A stretch of DNA of 44,628 bases, from contig CAMBKF010000015.1 of the NCBI GenBank assembly GCA_945868085.1, positions 1 to 44,628 on the forward strand. Reading direction: 5' to 3'. Position 1 is the first letter of the stretch, and every line of letters starts with the position of its first letter. Below the pieces are notes generated by a model. That model saw only the letters and a list, made by a program, of their open reading frames with translations. It was not told where the DNA came from and did no database searches. The DNA is from an uncultured Oscillibacter sp. (GTDB taxonomy: Bacteria; Bacillota; Clostridia; Oscillospirales; Oscillospiraceae). Positions 25,210 to 32,816 of the stretch are shown here, piece by piece. A program made the translations under genes and the position numbers.

Positions 25210-26691
25210 ATGGATCGTTCCTCCGGTATTCTGATGCCCATCTCCTCGCTCCCCTCACCCTATGGCATCGGGACCTTTGGCAAAGCGGCGTACCGCTTTG
25301 CGGATTTTCTCCATGAGGCGGGGCAAAAATACTGGCAGCTCCTGCCCCTGGGCCCCACCAGCTATGGGGATTCCCCCTACCAGGCCTTTTCCACCTTTGC
25401 GGGCAACCCCTATTTCATCGACCTGGATACCCTCATCGCAGAGGATCTCCTGACCCAAAAGGAGGTAGACGCCTGCGCCTGGGGGACGGAGCCGCGCTAT
25501 GTGGACTACGGCAAGATATACGAGAACCGCTTTACCCTGCTGGAAAAGGCCAAGGCCCGTGGCTGGGCCCGTGACCGGGAGGCGGTGGCTGCCTTCGAGG
25601 CGGAAAACGCCCGCTGGCTGCCGGACTACGCCCTGTTTATGGCGCTCAAGCGCCACTTCGGCATGAAGTCCTGGACGGAGTGGCCCGATGAGGGTGCCCG
25701 GCTGCACAGCCCGGAGGCCGTGGCGCGTTACCGCGCGGAGCTGCGGGAGGATGTGGAGCTGTTCACCTATATCCAGTTCCTGTTCTTCCGCCAGTGGAGC
25801 GCCCTCAAGCGCTATATCAACGGCTTGGGCATCCGCATCATCGGTGACATTCCCATCTATGTGGCCATGGATTCCTCGGATGTCTGGAGCGAGCCGGAAA
25901 ATTTCCAGCTGGACGAGAGCAAGAAACCCACGGAGGTTTCCGGCGTCCCGCCGGACTATTTCAGCGCCGACGGTCAGCTCTGGGGCAACCCCCTGTACGA
26001 CTATGACGCCATGCAGAAAAACGGCTTTGAGTGGTGGATCCGCCGCATCGGCGGCGCCACGAAGCTCTATGACGTCATCCGCATCGACCATTTCCGGGGC
26101 TTTGAGAGCTATTGGGCGGTGCCCTGCGGTGAGACTACCGCGAAAAACGGCCATTGGGTCAAGGGCCCCGGCATGTCCCTGGTGGGCGTGCTCACCGGCT
26201 GGTTCCACGATATTGAGTTCATTGCCGAGGATCTAGGCTTCCCCACGCCAGAGGTCACGCAGCTGCTGGCCGATTCCCGCCTGCCGGGCATGAAGGTGCT
26301 GGAGTTCGCCTTTGATTCCCGGGACACCAGCAGCTACCTGCCCCACAGCTACGGCGAAAACTGCGTCTGCTATACCGGCACCCATGATAACGCCCCCCTG
26401 GCCCTTTGGCGCACGGAGGCGGATCGGGCGGACATCGCCTTTGCCGTGCAGTATCTGGGCCTGAACGAGCGGGAGGGCTTCAACCGCGGCATCATCCGCG
26501 GCGGTATGGGCTCGGTGGCGAAGCTGTTCGTCGCGCAGATGCAGGATTGGCTGGATCTGGGGGCAGGCCATCGCATGAACGTCCCCGGCACCAGCTGCGG
26601 CAACTGGGCGTGGCGTCTGCTCCCGGGTGAGGCGAGCCATAGCCTTGCCAAGAGCATCCACGAGATGACCCGCATCTACGGCCGTCTTTGA
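25210..26691 (+). CDS. malQ: 4-alpha-glucanotransferase (amylomaltase, GH77)
   Basis: MalQ moves alpha-1,4-glucan segments between maltodextrins and releases glucose, letting the cell use short maltodextrins. The 493-residue protein opens with RSSGILMPISSLPSPYGIGT, the family start, and carries the GDIPIYVAMDSSDVW block, the nucleophile aspartate in VIRIDHFRGFESYW, the acid/base glutamate in FIAEDLGFPTPEV and the YTGTHDN block. Length is normal. The ATG at 25210, five bases after the permease stop, follows GAAAGG. It closes the alpha-glucan operon; no phosphorylase or amylase gene is present here. Confidence 0.95.
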   Translation: MDRSSGILMPISSLPSPYGIGTFGKAAYRFADFLHEAGQKYWQLLPLGPTSYGDSPYQAFSTFAGNPYFIDLDTLIAEDLLTQKEVDACAWGTEPRYVDYGKIYENRFTLLEKAKARGWARDREAVAAFEAENARWLPDYALFMALKRHFGMKSWTEWPDEGARLHSPEAVARYRAELREDVELFTYIQFLFFRQWSALKRYINGLGIRIIGDIPIYVAMDSSDVWSEPENFQLDESKKPTEVSGVPPDYFSADGQLWGNPLYDYDAMQKNGFEWWIRRIGGATKLYDVIRIDHFRGFESYWAVPCGETTAKNGHWVKGPGMSLVGVLTGWFHDIEFIAEDLGFPTPEVTQLLADSRLPGMKVLEFAFDSRDTSSYLPHSYGENCVCYTGTHDNAPLALWRTEADRADIAFAVQYLGLNEREGFNRGIIRGGMGSVAKLFVAQMQDWLDLGAGHRMNVPGTSCGNWAWRLLPGEASHSLAKSIHEMTRIYGRL

Positions 26692-26719
26692 AAAAAACCA
26701 TAAAACGCATTGAAATTCA

Positions 26720-26754
26720 AGCAGCCGGCGTTTACAGCGCCGGCTGCTCTTTTT
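26720..26754 (+). terminator. Terminator of the alpha-glucan operon
   Basis: AGCAGCCGGCG and its exact complement form an 11-bp stem with a 7-base loop, followed by CTTTTT. It lies between two convergent genes. Confidence 0.9.
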
Positions 26755-26788
26755 ACGCTCATATTTTTTCAAATCCAGCCTATTGCCG

Positions 26789-27448
26789 TCATGTTTTCAG
26801 GACAAAGTGGTTCTTGTGGAATTCCAAGAGCCCTTCCTTCCGCATTTTCCCCAGCTCCACGCAGAGCCCGCTGCGTTCCACAGCCAGATAATCCGCCAGC
26901 TGCTGACGGGAAAAGGGGATCGTAAACTCATTTCTGCCCAGCTTCTGGGCCTGGGCGGACAGATAGCTCATCAGCTTCGCCCGGGTGGTGCGCTGCCCCA
27001 TGTGGGTGAGTTTTTCGCTCAAATGCAGGTTTTTCCCGGCTAATTCCCCCAGGAGGTTTTGGAGAAAGCGGCTGTGATTCGCACAGGCGGTGCCGCACGG
27101 GGCCATGACCTGCTTCGCCTGCAGCCGCAGTACGGCGACCGGCGTCTCCGCCGCCGCGCTCACAGGCAGCACCGCCCCCGGTGTGCATGCGGCGGCCACG
27201 GCAAAGGCCTGTCCCGGCCCCACCTTGGACAGGATGTTTCGGTTGCCCCAGACATCCTCCTGCATGAGCAAAACGCTCCCCGCCAGCACCAGTCCGATCT
27301 CCTCCACCTCGCCCCCAGCGCGCAGCAGGAAGGAGCCCTTGGGAAAGTGTTGAATTTTGGCACCCAGGCAGGAGAGCATATCGGAGATTTCCTCCTCCGA
27401 AATGCCGGCAAACAACTGCGCGGAGTGGATCACGGGAAAAAATTCCAT
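26789..27448 (-). CDS. Crp/Fnr family transcriptional regulator
   Basis: This 219-residue regulator has an N-terminal cyclic-nucleotide-binding-like beta-roll (PKGSFLLRAGGEVEEIGLVL and the GSVLL...NRNILSKVGPGQAF run) and a C-terminal winged helix-turn-helix (IPFSRQQLADYLAVERSGLC). The beta-roll lacks the cAMP-binding arginine-serine pair, so the signal is not cAMP; candidates are haem, NO or redox state. The start at 27448 has AGAGGG 8 bases upstream; a longer frame from 27478 runs through the palindrome. It is divergent from a ferredoxin gene, with an Fnr-like palindrome between the two. It is most likely the activator of that gene and possibly represses itself. Confidence 0.88.
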   Translation of the reverse strand: MEFFPVIHSAQLFAGISEEEISDMLSCLGAKIQHFPKGSFLLRAGGEVEEIGLVLAGSVLLMQEDVWGNRNILSKVGPGQAFAVAAACTPGAVLPVSAAAETPVAVLRLQAKQVMAPCGTACANHSRFLQNLLGELAGKNLHLSEKLTHMGQRTTRAKLMSYLSAQAQKLGRNEFTIPFSRQQLADYLAVERSGLCVELGKMRKEGLLEFHKNHFVLKT

Positions 27449-27465
27449 TGCAAAAACCCTCTTTC

Positions 27466-27507
27466 GTTGAAAAATCAACAGACCATCTGCCTAAATCCTA
27501 CTATAAT
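27466..27507 (+). promoter_or_regulatory. Fnr-like palindrome and ferredoxin promoter (class II layout)
   Basis: GTTGA-AAAA-TCAAC at 27466-27479 is a perfect palindrome of the Fnr type (TTGA-N4-TCAA). A consensus -10 TATAAT lies at 27502-27507, but the -35 position (CAGACC) is poor. With a start near 27514 the palindrome centre falls at about -41.5, the classic position for a Crp/Fnr activator overlapping the -35. Read leftward, the same site lies 18 bases before the regulator's own ATG. Confidence 0.78.
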
Positions 27508-27535
27508 TGCCTCAGAAAAACAAGGAGGTTCTGTT

Positions 27536-28249
27536 ATGAAAAGACGGATCATTGCCATAGATGAAAGCAAATGCAACGGCTGCGGTGCCTGCGCCGCCGC
27601 CTGCCACGAGGGCGCCATTTCCATGGTGAACGGCAAGGCAAAACTCGTGCGGGACGACTACTGCGACGGGCTGGGCGACTGCCTTCCCACCTGTCCCACC
27701 GGTGCCATCACCTTTGTGGAGCGGGAGGCCGCCGCCTATGACGAAAAGGCAGTCCTGGCCAACAAGCAGGAGAAGATGCGCCGGGAGGGTGCGCCCTTGC
27801 CCGGCGGCTGCCCGGGCAGTCGGCTCCGGAGCATCCAACCTGCGCGGCCCGATGCCGGGGAGCCAGCTCCCGCTCAGCCGGTCAATCGCTTGGCCCAGTG
27901 GCCGGTGCAGATTAAATTGGTCCCGGCCAACGCCCCGTATTTCTCCGGCGCGAAGCTGCTGATCGCCGCCGACTGCACCGCTTACGCCTATGCCGCTTTC
28001 CATGAGCGCTTTATGAAGGGCCACATCACGCTGATAGGCTGCCCCAAGCTGGATGGCGTGGACTATGCCGAAAAGCTGACGGAGATCCTCCGGGAAAACG
28101 ACATCCGCAGCGTGACCGTGGTGCGCATGGAGGTGCCCTGCTGCGGCGGACTGGAGCACGCGGCCAAAACCGCCCTGCAAAACAGCGGCAAGTTCATCCC
28201 CTGGCAGGTGGTGACCCTCTCCACAGACGGCCGGATCCTGGATCAATAA
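27536..28249 (+). CDS. Ferredoxin-type 4Fe-4S protein next to a Crp/Fnr regulator
   Basis: This 237-residue cytoplasmic protein has an N-terminal double iron-sulfur region. The first site is complete (Cys13, Cys16, Cys19, Cys23 in CNGCGACAAAC). The second reads CDGLGDCLPTCPTG, with Cys43, Cys49 and Cys53, and a leucine where the second cysteine is usual, so it may hold an unusual or three-cysteine cluster. A Pro/Arg-rich linker leads to a C-terminal alpha/beta domain with further cysteines (IGCPKLDG and VPCCGGLEHA) that could form another metal site. AAGGAGG precedes the ATG at 27536. Anaerobic electron transfer or redox/NO response is likely; the exact reaction is unknown. Confidence 0.83.
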   Translation: MKRRIIAIDESKCNGCGACAAACHEGAISMVNGKAKLVRDDYCDGLGDCLPTCPTGAITFVEREAAAYDEKAVLANKQEKMRREGAPLPGGCPGSRLRSIQPARPDAGEPAPAQPVNRLAQWPVQIKLVPANAPYFSGAKLLIAADCTAYAYAAFHERFMKGHITLIGCPKLDGVDYAEKLTEILRENDIRSVTVVRMEVPCCGGLEHAAKTALQNSGKFIPWQVVTLSTDGRILDQ

Positions 28250-28275
28250 AAAGTATTTTGCCCCAAAACATGCTG

Positions 28276-28312
28276 AGCCTGTCGGCCCAAATGGCCGGCA
28301 GGCTGTTTTTTT
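28276..28312 (+). terminator. Terminator of the ferredoxin gene
   Basis: AGCCTGTCGGCC pairs with GGCCGGCAGGCT (one G-U) around CAAAT, followed by GTTTTTTT. Confidence 0.9.
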
Positions 28313-28372
28313 GCAGGAATTTTGCAGTGCGGCTGAGAGCCACACCCCATTCGTTGAGATTTTCAGCACCCG

Positions 28373-28401
28373 TTGACATCCTACCGCTCGGTAGTTATAA
28401 T
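28373..28401 (+). promoter_or_regulatory. Consensus promoter with a TetR-type operator in its spacer
   Basis: TTGACA and TATAAT are exactly 17 bases apart, and the spacer contains the perfect inverted repeat CTACCG-CT-CGGTAG (28381-28394). A repressor bound here would block RNA polymerase directly. The adjacent TetR gene is the obvious candidate, giving autorepression of the three-gene unit. Confidence 0.85.
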
Positions 28402-28437
28402 GAAACCGTTCCAATTTGTATGACGGAGGTGCGCACA

Positions 28438-29061
28438 ATGGACCGCAGCAATACCAAACAGCAGATCCTGGCGGCGGCACTGGATCTTTTTTCCACCCAG
28501 GGCTATGAGGCCACGGCCCTTTCTCAGATCGCGGACGCCGTGGGCATCCGCAAGGCGTCGCTTTACAGCCATTTTGCCGGCAAGCAGGAGATCCTGGACT
28601 GCCTCCTGGAGCAGCTTCGTGCGCGGTACGACAGCCGCTCCCTGTTTACCCGGGCCCGGTGGGATGATCCGGCCTTCGCGGCCCGGCAGGCGGACATCAC
28701 GCCGGATGCGGTGGTGGGGGATATCCTGGCCCAGATCCGCTATATCCTCCATGACCCGCAGATCAGCAAGGCGCGGAAAATGCTCCTTATAGAGCAGTTT
28801 CGCAACGAGCGCATGGCCCGTCTGCAAACCGAGATGAATTATGAAAACGTCCTGCGGTATTTTGAGGGGCTGATGGAGTTTCTCATCCGCCGGGGCAGCC
28901 TCCGGATCGGGGACCCGGAAATCATGGCGGCGCAGCTGTGCCTGCCCATCACGGTGTGGCTGGGTCTGTGCGACCGGGAGCCGGATCGCGAGGAGGAGGT
29001 TCTGGCGCTGATGGACCGCCACGTCCGTCGATTTTTCCAGATCAACGGCAGGGAGGCGTAA
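28438..29061 (+). CDS. TetR/AcrR family regulator, probable autorepressor
   Basis: The 207-residue regulator has a TetR helix-turn-helix at about residues 6-52 (QQILAAALDLFSTQGYEATA then IADAVGIRKASLYSHFAGKQ) and a helical C-terminal effector domain. The ATG at 28438 follows GGAGGTG. A palindrome in the promoter spacer just upstream is the likely operator. Two genes follow at once: a small membrane-anchored protein (3-base gap) and an alpha/beta hydrolase, so the regulator probably responds to a compound met by that hydrolase. The effector is unknown. Confidence 0.9.
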   Translation: MDRSNTKQQILAAALDLFSTQGYEATALSQIADAVGIRKASLYSHFAGKQEILDCLLEQLRARYDSRSLFTRARWDDPAFAARQADITPDAVVGDILAQIRYILHDPQISKARKMLLIEQFRNERMARLQTEMNYENVLRYFEGLMEFLIRRGSLRIGDPEIMAAQLCLPITVWLGLCDREPDREEEVLALMDRHVRRFFQINGREA

Positions 29062-29064
29062 AAT

Positions 29065-29463
29065 ATGCATAAAGCAAACATAAAAAAGCGGCTCCTGCCG
29101 CTGCTGGCGCTGCTGCTGGCCGCGGGAGCCGTATTTCTCCTGCTGCCGCGGGAGGAGTTCGACGGCGAACGCATCGCCCGCCCCGATGCCTATCAGCTGG
29201 ATATTCGTCAGATGACCGGCACGGACCGGCACACCATGGCTTTGCAGGCGGGAGATGTGCTGCAGGTCCGCTTTGCGTGCGTGTCGGGCACGCTGCACCT
29301 GGCTATTACCGCCCCGGATGGGACGAATATTTACAGCGGCGATGGCCGGCAGGCCACGCAGTTCTCAATCACGGTCCCGGCAGGCGGCGATTATACGTTC
29401 ACTGTCACAGCCCGCCGCGGGCAGGGACACCTGCAGATCCAAAAGGAGGAGAAAGGATCATGA
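29065..29463 (+). CDS. Small membrane-anchored exported protein of unknown function
   Basis: The 132-residue product has a basic start, one hydrophobic segment at about residues 9-27 (LLPLLALLLAAGAVFLLL) and an extracytoplasmic part. The latter is beta-rich with a run of alternating hydrophobic residues (TLHLAITAPDGTNIYSGDG, FSITVPAGGDYTFTVTARRG), like a small jelly-roll or GOLD/emp24-type sandwich. I do not recognise a named family. It lies three bases after the TetR gene with GGGAGG before its start, and its stop overlaps the hydrolase start (ATGA). Co-expression with a hydrolase under TetR control suggests a role in handling an external compound or envelope stress, but this is a guess. Confidence 0.68.
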   Translation: MHKANIKKRLLPLLALLLAAGAVFLLLPREEFDGERIARPDAYQLDIRQMTGTDRHTMALQAGDVLQVRFACVSGTLHLAITAPDGTNIYSGDGRQATQFSITVPAGGDYTFTVTARRGQGHLQIQKEEKGS

Positions 29464-30119
29464 AGCATTTAGTCATTTATATACACGGTAAAGGCGGCTG
29501 CGCTGCCGAGGCCGAGCACTATCGTCCGCTGTTCCCGCATAGCCGGGTGGTGGGCTTTGCCTATGAGGCCCAAACTCCCTGGGCCGCGGCGGAGGAGTTT
29601 CCCGCCTTCGTCCGGGCGCAGCGCCGGGGCTATGATGCCGTCACTCTCGTGGCAAACAGCATCGGCGCGTTCTTCGCCATGCATGCGCTGGATGAAAGAC
29701 TGGTGGATAACGCCCTTTTCATCTCCCCCGTGGTGGATATGGAGCGGCTCATCGCCAATATGATGGGCTGGGCGGGGGTCACGGAGGAGGACTTGCAGGA
29801 GCGCCGGGAGATCCCCACGAGCTTCGGCGAGACCCTGTCTTGGGACTATCTGTGTTATGTGCGCAGCCATCCCATCTGCTGGCGCGTCCCCACCTGCATT
29901 CTGTACGGGTCGGAGGATAGCTTAACCTCCCGCGATACGATCACCGACTTTTCTGAGCGCATCCACGCGCCCCTGACGGTGATGGAGGGCGGTGAACATT
30001 GGTTCCACACCCCCGATCAGATGGCTTTTCTGGACCGCTGGGTCACGGGTTCCATGGCAGCTTTCGTTCGCGGGGAGGACCCGACGGCATCCGCCGCCAT
30101 GCTCCTGGGCCTGCTGTGA
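29460..30119 (+). CDS. Alpha/beta hydrolase
   Basis: The 219-residue protein has an alpha/beta-hydrolase layout: LVIYIHGKGG forms the oxyanion-hole region near residue 10, the nucleophile elbow is ANSIGAFFAMHAL (Ser in N-S-I-G-A), the acid region is near TCILYGSEDSLT, and the likely catalytic histidine is in GGEHWFHTPDQ. The elbow has Ala in the first glycine position of GxSxG, which occurs in some esterase families. It has no signal peptide. The start at 29460 shares four bases with the previous stop, and AAAGGA gives the ribosome site. Substrate unknown; a small ester, thioester or peptide is possible. Confidence 0.83.
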   Translation: MKHLVIYIHGKGGCAAEAEHYRPLFPHSRVVGFAYEAQTPWAAAEEFPAFVRAQRRGYDAVTLVANSIGAFFAMHALDERLVDNALFISPVVDMERLIANMMGWAGVTEEDLQERREIPTSFGETLSWDYLCYVRSHPICWRVPTCILYGSEDSLTSRDTITDFSERIHAPLTVMEGGEHWFHTPDQMAFLDRWVTGSMAAFVRGEDPTASAAMLLGLL

Positions 30120-30241
30120 CAGGAGAAAAGCCGAATAACGGAACACCGCCCAATGGCAAAGATCGACACATCTGACCCGATCGTCCGCCGCCTGGGCGAC
30201 GTAGCTGCCGTTGCATTTACCAGGGCAAATTGCTTATTGGT

Positions 30242-30595
30242 TTAAGCTGGGCTTATAGGCCAAAGCGAAATTTTCGCAGCCAATGGGCTAATTCTAGAGA
30301 GAAATGCCATGGCAATCCAAATGGCTAACCAAATTCCTGTTCGTATCAGGCCGGAGATCATCATTGATCCGAAATCTGTTTCATATTTGAATTTTTTGAC
30401 TAAAATCGGGATAAGCACAATTGAATAAAGAGAGACTACCATAAATAGACTGGCACCTTTTGCAGCCAGTTCCATGACAGCAACAGCAATCAGTGCGATG
30501 CTTACCCATATGTAGCCTGTTTTTTTTGAATATGTACGCCGTGGTTTTCTGATATACCCAGGCTGCTTTGAGTATCTGCGTCTTGATTTTCTCAT
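30242..30595 (-). CDS. Small hypothetical membrane protein with a duplicated basic N-terminus
   Basis: The 117-residue product starts with two copies of a basic motif, RRRYSKQPGYI and RRTYSKKTGYI, then has three hydrophobic segments (about residues 30-46, 48-66 and 82-98). AAGGAG lies 8 bases before the ATG at 30595, so it looks genuinely translated. The gene is clearly more AT-rich than its neighbours and uses codons unlike them, which suggests transfer from another genome. I do not recognise a family. The motif-rich tail may contact nucleic acid or acidic lipids, but no function can be assigned. Confidence 0.6.
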   Translation of the reverse strand: MRKSRRRYSKQPGYIRKPRRTYSKKTGYIWVSIALIAVAVMELAAKGASLFMVVSLYSIVLIPILVKKFKYETDFGSMMISGLIRTGIWLAIWIAMAFLSRISPLAAKISLWPISPA

Positions 30596-30932
30596 AATGC
30601 GTGCTCCTTACTCTGTAGTTACTTAAACAGAGGTATTATGTTGTTTGATACGGTTCTTATTGAATCTATTCCTGCTCCGACCATATTTGTTATCCGGAAC
30701 CATGGTTTAGGAAGTGTTATGATCTCCTTGATTGGCGACAATGCCCTTTGTGTCGAAAACAAATTGTAAAATATGGATTTTCTCCCGACAGGGGGTGATT
30801 CGTACACCGTTTACGGTTAGAGCGTATTTATTATTTAAACTGCCTATGTAGGCGTAATAGGTGTAAATTGGCCCGAATCAAAAAGACCAAAAGCAACGCC
30901 AAGGGCCCGCGCACTTACATCAACATTTGTAT

Positions 30933-30948
30933 ATGTTGTTTACAACAT
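30933..30948. repeat. 16-bp palindrome ATGTTGT-TT-ACAACAT
   Basis: A perfect 7-bp inverted repeat with a TT centre. An overlapping, less perfect symmetry (CAACATTTGTATATGTTG) lies directly to its left, so the site could bind a dimeric regulator or a recombinase. It lies just downstream of the leftward TATACT element. Confidence 0.55.
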
Positions 30949-31131
30949 CCTTGAGATTTTTGCTGTATTTGTGTGATGTGACAACAGTATAGCATATACG
31001 CTCGAAAAAAGACAGAACAATTATCGTGAAATAAGCGAAGCCTTTCTCGCCGAGTGCGCGGCAGCCATTGGGGCCGACAAAGGCCGCCTGCAAAAAAACA
31101 AGCGCCCACCAAATGAAAGCATGCAAAGAGA

Positions 31132-31162
31132 AAACGGCGTAACCACAAGGGTTACACCGTTT
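31132..31162. repeat. 13-base-arm hairpin in the AT-rich region
   Basis: AAACGGCGTAACC and GGTTACACCGTTT pair over 13 positions with one mismatch around a 5-base loop. No T-run follows on either strand, so it is not a simple terminator. Confidence 0.55.
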
Positions 31163-31199
31163 CTGAGAACCGATTAACCTGGGATACAAGAGCAGTCCT

Positions 31200-31227
31200 G
31201 GGGCATCTTCCTTGCGGAGGATGCCCC
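31200..31227. repeat. 12-base-arm hairpin GGGGCATCTTCC
   Basis: A 12-bp stem (one G-U pair on the plus strand) with a TTGC loop lies about 70 bases beyond the end of the pilus operon. No clear T-run follows on the minus strand; it could still end or protect the pilus transcript. Confidence 0.5.
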
Positions 31228-31297
31228 GGGGCTGCTTCTTTTCACAAGCTATAAGTAAAATATATACCCCACAGGGTACGCCCTGCCATGGCGTATA

Positions 31298-31876
31298 TTA
31301 CGCTACCCCGCATCGGACGATGAGAAACGTCCCATTCTTTTTCACGAACAGGGTGAGCATATCCTCCGCATCGGCCAGAGTTTCGGCCCTGGCATTGTCA
31401 GCGTGGCTGATTTTGCGCACCGTGTACCGGAATATTCTGCCGGTCATATCGGTGAACGTAACTTCCTCGCCGGCGTCCAGCTGATCGGCAAAATCGAAAT
31501 TGCCGGCTTCGCTGCTCCCGCCTACGATCAGCGTGCCGTCATACACGCTGCCCGAAAATTTGGCCGGACGGAAGCCCTGCTGGGAGCTGTCCCATTCTGC
31601 GGCCACCGGCAGCTTAATGCCCCGGCCCGGCAGCTCCAGCAAGCCGATCATATCGACCCCGTCGATTTCCACGGCGGCCATGGTGCTGTCGGCGCGCTTT
31701 TCCATAACGCCCGCCGAGCGCTCCGGCAGAGCCGCTTCGATTTTTTCCACCAGAGAGGGGATGTCAGCCGCCCCTTGCTTTTCCCGCGTCAGGCGCATGC
31801 CCAATAGTGCCGCCGCCGCGGCCAGCAGTACAGCACCCAGCGTGACAAGAAGGATGGAAAACCCTTTACTTCGCAC
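31298..31876 (-). CDS. Sortase-fold protein lacking the catalytic residues
   Basis: The 192-residue product has one N-terminal membrane segment (about residues 7-27) and then a domain that follows the clostridial sortase pattern: GLLELPGRGIKLPV, FSGSVYDGTLIVGG, GEEVTFTDMTGRIFRYTV and a final LTLF...VRC. The expected catalytic His (HNY position) aligns with Ser121, the expected Cys after LTLFT aligns with Lys179, and the expected Arg aligns with Phe184. All three are replaced, yet the frame is intact. The start is a GTG at 31876 after GAGGAAGAAG, overlapping the pilin gene by 11 bases, so it is translated with the pilus operon. It may be an accessory or regulatory pseudoenzyme. Confidence 0.78.
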   Translation of the reverse strand: MRSKGFSILLVTLGAVLLAAAAALLGMRLTREKQGAADIPSLVEKIEAALPERSAGVMEKRADSTMAAVEIDGVDMIGLLELPGRGIKLPVAAEWDSSQQGFRPAKFSGSVYDGTLIVGGSSEAGNFDFADQLDAGEEVTFTDMTGRIFRYTVRKISHADNARAETLADAEDMLTLFVKKNGTFLIVRCGVA

Positions 31877-32816
31877 GGGACTTCTTCCTCAATACGATGC
31901 CCAGCACCAGCAGCGCCAGCCCGGATGCGGCCATCAGGACCACATACAGCGTCGTGTTCGTGGTGTCGCCGGTCTGCGGGTGATTCCCTGCGGGGGCCGC
32001 CGGCTTGGTGTTGGTAATGCTGAAGGTGTCGCCGCTGCGCTGAATGCCCACCGTGTAGCCCTCCGGCACATTCGTCTCATTCACGGTCCATACGCTGCCG
32101 TCGTCCACGGCCTTCCACGTATACATCCAGTTGTTCTCGGTGCTGAGGGTCACAGTCTGCTGCAGCTGACCGTCCTTGCGGATCTCAATGGAGACGCTGT
32201 CCGGACGGCTCTGGCCGCCGTCTTTCCAGGCCTTTACCACCTTGTAGGTGACCTCGTCCATGACCGGCGTGTGTACGCTCATTTTCGGCTTCGCGGAGAT
32301 GGAATACACCCACTGACCCCCATCGTCCACCCCCGGTACGGCCGCCAGGAAGGATTCAAACACATAGTATTTGCCGTCCTGCTCCGTGCGCACGGAGGAG
32401 ACCAGGTACAGCCCCGTCGTAAGATTATCAAAGGTGACCTTACCGCTTGCATCGGTCCTGGCGGTGCGGTCGGGCGCGATGCCATCGGCGAGAATGTACG
32501 CGTTCAGAGTGTTGGTCATCTCGTCCCACTCACTCTGGGAGGAGGTGCCGGTGACCTGGATAGGGTACGCCTGGAAGCGCCCGGCCAGGGTATACTGCGC
32601 ATCCTCGGTGATGTCCGCAATGTGCCAGAGCTGGATGTCCTGCCCGGCAAAGACCATCCCCTCGGCGGAATAGGTCACGTCCAGGGTGCAGTCGCTGCGC
32701 AGCTGGACTTTTTCGCCGGCCTCCGTGGTGGAGGCGGCGTGGGCCGTCACCACTCCCGACAGGAGCAGCACAGCGATGAGTATGAAGTTTGCGATCCGGT
32801 AGATTGTTTTTTTCAT
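31866..32816 (-). CDS. Minor pilin with Cna-B domain and HPQTG sorting signal
   Basis: A 316-residue exported protein with a signal peptide (about 1-27), a SpaA/Cna-B-like N-terminal domain including TFDNLTTGLYLVSSVRT, and a second Cna-B domain from about residue 190 (YKVVKAWKDGGQ ... WTVNETNVPEGY). The C-terminus is HPQTGDTTN, a hydrophobic helix and RKKSRAK, a sorting signal 38 residues from the end. HPQTG differs from the LPETG of the other two pilins here, which fits a base pilin attached to the wall by a different sortase. It overlaps the sortase gene before it (ATGA) and the sortase-like gene after it. The base-pilin role is inferred from position and motif. Confidence 0.85.
   Translation of the reverse strand: MKKTIYRIANFILIAVLLLSGVVTAHAASTTEAGEKVQLRSDCTLDVTYSAEGMVFAGQDIQLWHIADITEDAQYTLAGRFQAYPIQVTGTSSQSEWDEMTNTLNAYILADGIAPDRTARTDASGKVTFDNLTTGLYLVSSVRTEQDGKYYVFESFLAAVPGVDDGGQWVYSISAKPKMSVHTPVMDEVTYKVVKAWKDGGQSRPDSVSIEIRKDGQLQQTVTLSTENNWMYTWKAVDDGSVWTVNETNVPEGYTVGIQRSGDTFSITNTKPAAPAGNHPQTGDTTNTTLYVVLMAASGLALLVLGIVLRKKSRAK

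Larger units (their letters stand above)
30596..31297. other. AT-rich intergenic region without a convincing gene
   Basis: About 700 bases between the small membrane protein gene and the pilus operon hold no frame with both a ribosome site and a family resemblance. The content is palindromes and hairpins (listed separately) and a leftward promoter-like TATACT near 30982-30990. Base composition is lower in GC than both flanks, which fits a decayed insertion. Confidence 0.6.

Noticed and set aside
30619-31189. Small minus-strand frames in the AT-rich region (62, 77 and 89 codons)
   Set aside because: None has a good ribosome site or family resemblance, and they overlap each other and the palindromes.
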